Source: Suilimivivens sp964571145 (GTDB taxonomy: Bacteria; Bacillota; Clostridia; Lachnospirales; Lachnospiraceae). From it: 11,471 nucleotides of DNA. Positions 1 to 5,251 of the stretch are shown one piece after another. The DNA lies in the NCBI GenBank assembly GCA_964571145.1, contig CAZNAP010000077.1, positions 1 to 11,471 of the forward strand. The letters are read 5' to 3'. A program made the position numbers and the translations under genes. Each line of letters starts with the position of its first letter. The first letter of the stretch is position 1. The notes below the pieces were generated by a model. The model was not told the origin of the DNA, did not search any database, and saw only the letters and a program-made list of their open reading frames with translations.

Positions 1-11
1 CACGGTGGTGT

Positions 12-49
12 GGGAGGACGGTAAATAAATTAATTATTTACCTCCTACC
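12..49. repeat. AT-rich inverted repeat at left edge
   Basis: GGTAAATAA (20-28) and TTATTTACC (34-42) form a perfect 9-bp stem around a 5-base loop. With one bulged base the pairing continues through AGGA/TCCT and, after a mismatch, GG/CC. It lies about 45 bases beyond the stop codon of the minus-strand DUF5722-like gene. Neither side carries a U-run, so it is not a classic intrinsic terminator. It could be an RNA hairpin in the 3' untranslated region or an operator for a gene off the left edge. The structure is seen; its role is unknown. Confidence 0.4.
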
Positions 50-72
50 CGATTCGAGTTGCATTTCATGTT

Positions 73-92
73 ATATACTTATAAAAGTATAT
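73..92. repeat. Perfect 8-bp hairpin just after the DUF5722-like stop codon
   Basis: ATATACTT (73-80) and AAGTATAT (85-92) pair perfectly around a 4-base ATAA loop. The hairpin starts two bases beyond the TAA stop (95-97 on the minus strand). The stem has only two G-C pairs and no U-tract follows on the minus strand, so it is at best a weak terminator or an mRNA 3'-end stabiliser. Confidence 0.35.
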
Positions 93-94
93 CT

Positions 95-1801
95 TTACTC
101 AGCCCAAGCCAGGGCTTCTTCCAATGTATCGGCATCCAGTATGTTCAACATGAAGTCAGTATATTCAGAAGCTTGTGGGGTATCAATGTAGGTAAATACA
201 TCTAAGATAAACTTGTCAGTATGGTCAAATTCATAAATGCCAAAGGCCAAGCCTTGAGCGACTTCTTCCTTTGCATCTGTTTGCCGATTCATAATAAAAG
301 CATCTACATAGGGATTTGCATCAATAATTAAATAGCAATAGGCAAAAGCAGCAGCCTGAAGTTTTTCGCCCGTAGTAGAGGAGAAACCAAGTTCCGTTAC
401 AGTGATACTTCGTACATTCCCGGAGCGGTCAAGGTATTCTTTTTGACTCAGGAAATCTGTAGCGGTGCTCAGGTTCATAATCGTAAGTACCGGTGCATTT
501 ATAGACTTGTCATAGTCACCGGTCCAATAATTAACACGGGTTAGCGGATCGGGGTAAGGATGAATGGCCAGACCCCAGTCATAATTGCCTTTTTGGGTAG
601 CAGCAGTATTAATGGCAGTAATAAGGTCTTTGGCGTTGAAATACTTATTGTCATTTTGATTATTATTCCAATAATGGTCTACACTAAAGTACACTTTGGC
701 GTTTGCATAATTGCTTTTAATCGCATTGTAGAAAATGCGTAGGGATTTCTCATATTGTTCGGCATAAAGATTAATATCAGTAGTGTTCATATAATTCCAG
801 ACGGTACGTTGATTAATCTCATTGGATATAACCCAGCTGGAGACAAGGCCGTGTTCACCTCCGCTATACCGTGCAGCCAAAAACGAAGCAACTGCTTCGA
901 GGTGTTTGCAGCCATTTTCCTCAGCAGTATTAAAAGCATAATAGAACGCACCAGAACGATTAACACGTGCCAAAGGGTGAATCATGTCAAGATTCGTTTC
1001 ATTCCAGTCATTCAGGATTATAGCTGTGGAAAGCATACCGGAATTTGTCAAGTAGCTAAAGAGATTGTCATAGCTGTCAATGGTGGCACCATTAAAATAG
1101 TAAGTGGTTCCCTGATAGTCATAAGAAATAGTGGGGAATTTTTTGTCCGATGTTTCGCCCAGTATCAAAAACAAGGGAATATTATAAATCGCGTGCTGAA
1201 CACCAAGATCAGTGAGCAATGGGGTGCCAAGCATTTGCGGGTCCAGCAACAGTCCTTTTTTGGAAGTTGCGTTGGGATAACTATCTTGATTTTTGGCAAT
1301 TACTTCCGGATTAGTAATGTAATGTCCGATTGAAATTGGAATGTATTTATCGTTGACTAGAAGTGCAGGAACAAATTCGTTAAAAAGGTATTCATCATTA
1401 TAAGCAAATTGGAATTGACTGTTTTGATTCTTTAGAACCTCAGCAATCGGTTCTTTGGTTAGAGTGTCCGATTTCTCCCAGACATCCATGCGAAATAGAT
1501 ACAGATAGGCATCATCACTTTGCGGAATAGCAGGCATGGAAAGGGAGAGAGTAACGGTTTTTTTGTTCTGCTCAATAGAAACTAAGCAGTCCGTTATCTC
1601 AGCATACTCGGCCAGTTCCTTTTGATCCAGTGTAACGGTTCCGGTGGTCAATTCTTGGAGGAGTGTTTCCTGATCAGAAGTTGTATTATCCATAACAGGA
1701 GCTGCTGTTTTGGATGTGTAGCTGCAACAGGATAAGGCGAAAATACATAACAGAAGACATCGTTTGAGTGTTGCGCAAGAAGGTAGTTTGGGTGTGGGCA
1801 T
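95..1801 (-). CDS. Secreted DUF5722-like protein, probable glycosidase fold
   Basis: This 568-aa exported protein resembles the DUF5722 family found in gut Clostridia; I recognise it from overall pattern, not from a search. The N-terminus has a basic stretch and a hydrophobic core (residues 16-26) ending FALSCC, which may be a lipoprotein signal cleaved before Cys25, though the lipobox is imperfect. A beta-rich region (about 60-165) precedes what looks like a TIM-barrel domain (about 190-530). Two motifs resemble the catalytic strands of clan GH-A glycosidases: SNEIN (Asn327-Glu328, acid/base position) and VTELGFSS (Glu470, nucleophile position), with HPYP (414-417) between them. The function is therefore inferred to be hydrolysis of an unknown glycan at the cell surface. 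GGAGA sits 4 bases upstream of the ATG and overlaps the TAG stop of the BMP lipoprotein gene, which indicates co-transcription and probable translational coupling. Confidence 0.8.
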   Translation of the reverse strand: MPTPKLPSCATLKRCLLLCIFALSCCSYTSKTAAPVMDNTTSDQETLLQELTTGTVTLDQKELAEYAEITDCLVSIEQNKKTVTLSLSMPAIPQSDDAYLYLFRMDVWEKSDTLTKEPIAEVLKNQNSQFQFAYNDEYLFNEFVPALLVNDKYIPISIGHYITNPEVIAKNQDSYPNATSKKGLLLDPQMLGTPLLTDLGVQHAIYNIPLFLILGETSDKKFPTISYDYQGTTYYFNGATIDSYDNLFSYLTNSGMLSTAIILNDWNETNLDMIHPLARVNRSGAFYYAFNTAEENGCKHLEAVASFLAARYSGGEHGLVSSWVISNEINQRTVWNYMNTTDINLYAEQYEKSLRIFYNAIKSNYANAKVYFSVDHYWNNNQNDNKYFNAKDLITAINTAATQKGNYDWGLAIHPYPDPLTRVNYWTGDYDKSINAPVLTIMNLSTATDFLSQKEYLDRSGNVRSITVTELGFSSTTGEKLQAAAFAYCYLIIDANPYVDAFIMNRQTDAKEEVAQGLAFGIYEFDHTDKFILDVFTYIDTPQASEYTDFMLNILDADTLEEALAWAE

Positions 1802-1809
1802 AGGCTCTC

Positions 1810-2997
1810 CTAAGGTTTGATATAGGTTACATTAATAGAAACAGAAGGAGGAGTTTTCGTGGAATGATCCACTACAATTTTTTTAAGTTTTGTATACAAA
1901 GCGTCATAGGTATTTGTCGTTACCTGTTCAAAACGCCAAGAAGCATTGTCTGTGGGAAGCGCAATACACTTTTCAGTAGCGCCGTAGTCGGCAATTTGGC
2001 CGGCAGCTTCTTCGCTCCAGACATCTCCATTTGCGCAATAGTCATCTAATGTCAAGATGACAGAATTCGTGATTTCTTTCATAGCTGAGGTAACGATGCG
2101 AGGAGAAAGCTGACTTTGGTTCACATCAACACCGATTAGTTTGCCATCACAAAGGTCGGCAGCAGTCAAAACAGATTCATAAATAGCACCACCACAGGAA
2201 AAAATGATTTCGGTTCCTGACTGGTACCATTCCTGTGCACGTTTCGTAATTTCGTCATTGGGGTTAAACGTATTGCTATACCAGTAGTTAACATCAATTT
2301 TGGCTTCAGAGTCTGTAAATAAAGCGGCATCATTGATTCCCTGCAGATAACCGTAACCGTAACGGACAACAGAAGGTAAATCTTCTCCGCCAATAAAGCC
2401 AAATTTAGTATAGCCTTCCAGAACTGCCATATAGCCGGCCAAATAACCGGCTTCTTCTTCCTTATAGGTAATACAGTGTACATTTTTGGATAAAGAAATT
2501 TCCTTGCCGGAAGCATCAACAGGTACACCGTCCAACAAAAGAAAATCAATATCCGGATAATCGTCTTGTAGTTCTTCTATGACTGTTTGAAAATTTGAAC
2601 CGGCACAAATTAAGAGTTTGGATCCGGAAGAAATGGCATCTTCGATTGTTTTTTTGTAAGCGACATCAGAATTGCTGGAAGCACTATAATAGGAATAAGA
2701 AACACCTGCAGACTGCGCATAGGCTTTGGTACCTTCATAGGCTGCTTCATTGAAGCCATGATCCATGATGCTGCTGAAATCGGTAATCAGTGCTACTTCG
2801 CCACCTGTTTTCTGATAATCTTGAAAATAATCATCAGAAGAAATGGATGGAGCGTCTGCACTTAGTGCCGGATTCGAGATTGGCGGCAACGCAGCTGCTT
2901 TTTCAGTTGCTGCAGGCACATTCTGTTTGCATCCCGCAAGCAGTGTCACGATTAGTAGGAAAAGAAGTATTAACTTATATTTTTTAGCAATGATCAT
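1810..2997 (-). CDS. BMP-family (PnrA/Med-like) substrate-binding lipoprotein
   Basis: This 395-aa lipoprotein has a textbook signal: basic N-terminus, hydrophobic core and lipobox LLAGC with lipidated Cys23. A low-complexity linker (about 24-65) precedes a periplasmic-binding fold of the basic membrane protein family. Family landmarks are visible: ITDFSSIMDHGFNEAAYEG (71-89), EEAGYLAGYMA (181-191), GFIGG (200-204), YGYGYLQGI (213-221), IIFSCGG (264-270) and IGVDVNQ (288-294). Characterised relatives bind purine nucleosides for ABC importers (PnrA), while Bacillus Med acts in regulation. No ABC ATPase or permease gene lies beside it here, although the left edge hides what follows. It is first in an operon with the DUF5722-like gene. 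GAGG lies 9 bases before the ATG. The ligand is unknown. Confidence 0.88.
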   Translation of the reverse strand: MIIAKKYKLILLFLLIVTLLAGCKQNVPAATEKAAALPPISNPALSADAPSISSDDYFQDYQKTGGEVALITDFSSIMDHGFNEAAYEGTKAYAQSAGVSYSYYSASSNSDVAYKKTIEDAISSGSKLLICAGSNFQTVIEELQDDYPDIDFLLLDGVPVDASGKEISLSKNVHCITYKEEEAGYLAGYMAVLEGYTKFGFIGGEDLPSVVRYGYGYLQGINDAALFTDSEAKIDVNYWYSNTFNPNDEITKRAQEWYQSGTEIIFSCGGAIYESVLTAADLCDGKLIGVDVNQSQLSPRIVTSAMKEITNSVILTLDDYCANGDVWSEEAAGQIADYGATEKCIALPTDNASWRFEQVTTNTYDALYTKLKKIVVDHSTKTPPSVSINVTYIKP

Positions 2998-3035
2998 CGA
3001 TATTTTCCTCTTTTGTTAACGACTTAACTAGTATT

Positions 3036-3064
3036 ATTGTAAAGGATAATCGTGTTTCATTCAA
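3036..3064 (-). promoter_or_regulatory. Promoter of the BMP/DUF5722 operon
   Basis: On the minus strand, TTGAAT (3064-3059) and TACAAT (3041-3036) are separated by 17 bases, a good sigma-A-type match. Transcription would start near 3029, leaving a leader of about 30 bases before the ATG at 2997. It is the only good candidate in the intergenic space facing this operon. Confidence 0.6.
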
Positions 3065-3071
3065 AAAGGAA

Positions 3072-3100
3072 TGGAAATATGGGCAAAAAAGTATTATAGT
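3072..3100 (+). promoter_or_regulatory. Possible promoter of the MATE gene
   Basis: TGGAAA (3072-3077) and TATAGT (3095-3100) are separated by 17 bases. The -10 matches consensus at five of six positions and the -35 at four of six. It lies 7 bases from the -35 of the divergent promoter. Other AT-rich -10-like words occur nearby, so the assignment is tentative. Confidence 0.4.
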
Positions 3101-3165
3101 ATTAGTGAAGCGCAGAATGACTAAAATGTAATAAATCTTTCATGTAAGATGAATCGAGGAATAAA

Positions 3166-4518
3166 GTGAGGGCACCAAAATATAGCAAAACTAATATTAC
3201 AACAACATTAAATATGGCTTGGCCGGCTATGGCAGAGTCTTTTTTTTCAGCATTTGCCGGATTGGTAGACTCTTTTATGGTAAGTTCTCTGGGCTCTGGT
3301 GCAGTGGCAGCAGTGGGCTTGACCATGCAACCCAGAATGATGGGACTGGCACTTTTCTTTGCAATCAATGTGGCAATTTCAGCACTGATAGCCAGAAGAT
3401 GTGGTGAAAAAAAGCAGGATGATGCCAATCGAATTTTATATACAGCGGTTCTTTTTATTGTGTTTGCTGCAGCAGTAATCAGTGTAGTGGCGGTTGCATT
3501 TGCAAGTCCGATTATGCACTTATGTGGTTCTACACAAGAGACACATACAGGAGCAGTTGATTATTTTAAGATTGTCATGGGTGGTATGATTTTCAACTGT
3601 ATTCAAATGGGAGTCAATTCGGCACAACGCGGTGCTGGCCGAACCAGGATAACCATGAGAACAAATATGACTTCTAATATAGTAAATATTGTGTTCAATT
3701 ACTTACTGATTAATGGACATTTCGGTTTTCCCGCATGGGGAATTAAAGGCGCAGCTTTTGCTACAGTTTTGGGAACAGTGGTGGCTTTCGTTATGAGTAT
3801 TGCATCCATATCTGGGAAAAAGGGATTTATCAGCATTCCCTATATTATTGAGCATAAAATCAAACCGGCTATGAGTGCGGTGGGTAATTTGGTTAAGATA
3901 GGATATAGCGTGTTCTTTGAACAGTTACTGATGAGAATTGGCTTCGTCATGACTGCGGTTATGGCAGCAAACCAGGGAACAGATGCAATGGCAGCACACC
4001 AGGTGGCTATGAATATTATGGGTCTGTCGTTTGCTTTTGGAGATGGACTGCAAGCGGCAGCAGTTGCTTTGATTGGCAAAAGCCTGGGGCAGGGCGATGA
4101 GAAGCTGGCCAAAGAATTTGGAAGCATTTGCCGAATGATAGGAGGAATTATTTCTGTTTGTCTGGCAGTCATATATTTCTTTGGAGCTAGAGGCTTGTAC
4201 AGTCTATTCTTCGTAGAAGCCAATATTGTGACAATTGGCGTCAGTATTGTGAGAGTCATTATTTTAGTAGTGGTATTCCAGATTGGGCAGGTGGTATATA
4301 TGGGGTGCCTGCGCGGAGCGGGAGATACTCTTTATACAGCAATAGCCTCAACAATCAGCGTGTCCATTATCAGAACAGCAGGTTCCTATTTCTTTGGATA
4401 TGTGCTTCATATGGGCATTGTGGGAATTTGGTTAGGGGTGTTGGCTGATCAGATATCACGTTTCATTTTTGCGTCACTTAGATTCAAGGCAGGAAAATGG
4501 ACTAAAATCAAGATATAG
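3166..4518 (+). CDS. MATE-family multidrug efflux transporter
   Basis: This 450-aa integral membrane protein has the usual MATE length, about twelve hydrophobic segments and two homologous halves. Members export organic cations, drugs or metabolites in exchange for Na+ or H+. Visible landmarks are GLVDSFMVSSLG in the first helix (32-43, with acidic Asp35), AARRCGEKK-type loop residues near 76-84, QRGAGRTR (154-161) and its second-half counterpart LRGAGDT (382-388), AAHQVAMNI (276-284) and GKSLGQGD (304-311). The start is GTG, 5 bases after GAGGA. An in-frame stop lies just upstream at 3145, and the next Met (residue 18) has no ribosome binding site. The gene is divergent from the BMP operon and followed by a separate promoter, so it may be monocistronic. 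The substrate cannot be predicted. Confidence 0.93.
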   Translation: MRAPKYSKTNITTTLNMAWPAMAESFFSAFAGLVDSFMVSSLGSGAVAAVGLTMQPRMMGLALFFAINVAISALIARRCGEKKQDDANRILYTAVLFIVFAAAVISVVAVAFASPIMHLCGSTQETHTGAVDYFKIVMGGMIFNCIQMGVNSAQRGAGRTRITMRTNMTSNIVNIVFNYLLINGHFGFPAWGIKGAAFATVLGTVVAFVMSIASISGKKGFISIPYIIEHKIKPAMSAVGNLVKIGYSVFFEQLLMRIGFVMTAVMAANQGTDAMAAHQVAMNIMGLSFAFGDGLQAAAVALIGKSLGQGDEKLAKEFGSICRMIGGIISVCLAVIYFFGARGLYSLFFVEANIVTIGVSIVRVIILVVVFQIGQVVYMGCLRGAGDTLYTAIASTISVSIIRTAGSYFFGYVLHMGIVGIWLGVLADQISRFIFASLRFKAGKWTKIKI

Positions 4519-4523
4519 CCGTG

Positions 4524-4552
4524 TAAGCATCGAGTAACTATGAGAGTAACTA
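4524..4552 (+). repeat. Direct repeats GAGTAACTA upstream of the lipoprotein promoter
   Basis: GAGTAACTA occurs at 4532-4540 and again at 4544-4552, a period of 12 bases. A related GAGTGACAG (4562-4570) overlaps the -35 of the next promoter. The stretch TAAGCATCGAGTAACTA (4524-4540) reappears with two changes at 5206-5222. They lie between the MATE stop and the lipoprotein promoter and could be regulator binding sites or remnants of a duplicated spacer. Confidence 0.5.
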
Positions 4553-4563
4553 GAGAAAAAAGA

Positions 4564-4592
4564 GTGACAGAAAAAAATTAGAGGTATATAAT
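4564..4592 (+). promoter_or_regulatory. Promoter of the lipoprotein/C11 protease cluster
   Basis: GTGACA (4564-4569) and TATAAT (4587-4592) are separated by 17 bases: five of six -35 matches and a perfect -10. Transcription would start near 4599, giving a leader of about 65 bases. No comparable promoter precedes the protease or ABC-F genes, so it probably drives all three. Confidence 0.7.
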
Positions 4593-4631
4593 GTATAAGG
4601 TTTAAAACCAATTACAATAAGAGAGAAAGCG

Positions 4632-4648
4632 TAGCCACTAAGTGGCTA
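4632..4648 (+). promoter_or_regulatory. Palindrome in the 5' leader next to the ribosome binding site
   Basis: TAGCCACT-A-AGTGGCTA is a 17-base palindrome, perfect apart from its central base. It lies inside the predicted leader, 3 bases upstream of the GGAGG (4652-4656) that serves the lipoprotein gene. As DNA it resembles a repressor operator downstream of the start site; as RNA it can form a 6-bp stem with a 5-base loop. The symmetry is seen; either role is inferred. Confidence 0.45.
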
Positions 4649-4664
4649 AACGGAGGAGAAAAGA

Positions 4665-5195
4665 ATGAAAAAGTTACTAATGATGGTATGTGTTGGCGTA
4701 ATGGTAAGTATGTTGGCAGGATGCGATGATGAGGAAACAAGCAGATTGGCAGCATCATCCGATGGTGATTACATGGATGAGGAATATTCAGAAGAAGAAT
4801 ATTCAGAAGAAGAATATGTAGATGAAGGTGAATCAAACGGAGATCTGGCAGCAGAAATTGAAACATTTTCGGATATATATGCAGGTGATTATGGAAACGG
4901 AAATGAGTTATTAATGGCTTTTAAGTCTGATTCAAATGATGCTGTTATTATGATTTACAATTTGGATAAACAGGAATTAAGTTATTTTAATGCTGGAACA
5001 GTTTCTGGAGATGCAGGAGAACTGCAGACAGTTAACGGTTCAGCAGAATATCCATTCAGCTTTACAATTGCAGAAGTAACTGAGGACTTACAGGAAATGG
5101 TAGTTACCTTTGAAGAGGAAGATTGTGGATGTACAGTGAACGCAACAGATACAAACTATTTCAAAGAGGTATGTTCCTCACTTGGAATGATGTAA
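4665..5195 (+). CDS. Small acidic lipoprotein of unknown function
   Basis: I do not recognise a family for this 176-aa protein. The signal MKKLLMMVCVGVMVSMLAGC has a clear lipobox with lipidated Cys20, so it should be tethered to the outer face of the membrane. An acidic, Tyr-rich linker follows, with a tandem EEYSE repeat (39-53), then a compact domain (about 60-176) with predicted beta strands and three cysteines (154, 156, 170). A strong GGAGG lies 8 bases before the ATG. It is first in a cluster with the C11 protease, whose gene begins 56 bases after its stop. That, and the similar acidic linker on both proteins, suggests they work together at the surface, perhaps as partner, inhibitor or substrate. 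This is inference. Confidence 0.8.
   Translation: MKKLLMMVCVGVMVSMLAGCDDEETSRLAASSDGDYMDEEYSEEEYSEEEYVDEGESNGDLAAEIETFSDIYAGDYGNGNELLMAFKSDSNDAVIMIYNLDKQELSYFNAGTVSGDAGELQTVNGSAEYPFSFTIAEVTEDLQEMVVTFEEEDCGCTVNATDTNYFKEVCSSLGMM
4782..4817 (+). repeat. In-frame 15-bp tandem repeat in the lipoprotein gene
   Basis: GAATATTCAGAAGAA occurs exactly at 4782-4796 and 4797-4811, with a partial third copy (GAATAT, 4812-4817). It encodes the EEYSE units of the acidic linker. Because the unit is 15 bases, slippage would change linker length without shifting the frame. Confidence 0.8.
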
Positions 5196-5205
5196 AGAGC
5201 TGTAA

Positions 5206-5222
5206 TAAGCACCGAGTGACTA
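5206..5222 (+). repeat. Second copy of the TAAGCAYCGAGTRACTA spacer element
   Basis: TAAGCACCGAGTGACTA matches 4524-4540 at 15 of 17 bases. Each copy sits within about 11 bases of the preceding gene's stop codon (MATE and lipoprotein). Here the spacer has no promoter of comparable quality. It may be a duplicated spacer segment or a shared regulatory site. Confidence 0.5.
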
Positions 5223-5251
5223 ACTAAAAAATACAAATGAGGTGGGCATAG

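Noticed and set aside
755..1333. 192-codon plus-strand open frame inside the DUF5722-like gene
   Set aside because: It is antisense to a gene with a clear signal peptide, ribosome binding site and catalytic motifs; its translation shows no family pattern.
2166..2549. 127-codon minus-strand open frame inside the BMP lipoprotein gene
   Set aside because: It is a shifted frame of the same strand within a well-supported gene, and its product is low-complexity and unrecognisable.
3840..4259. 139-codon minus-strand open frame within the MATE gene
   Set aside because: It is the antisense of transporter helices, which leaves long hydrophobic open frames by chance.
4519..4664. Riboswitch or small RNA in the spacer before the acidic lipoprotein gene
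   Set aside because: Only a promoter, short direct repeats and one small palindrome are visible; the leader of about 65 bases is too short and simple for known riboswitch classes.
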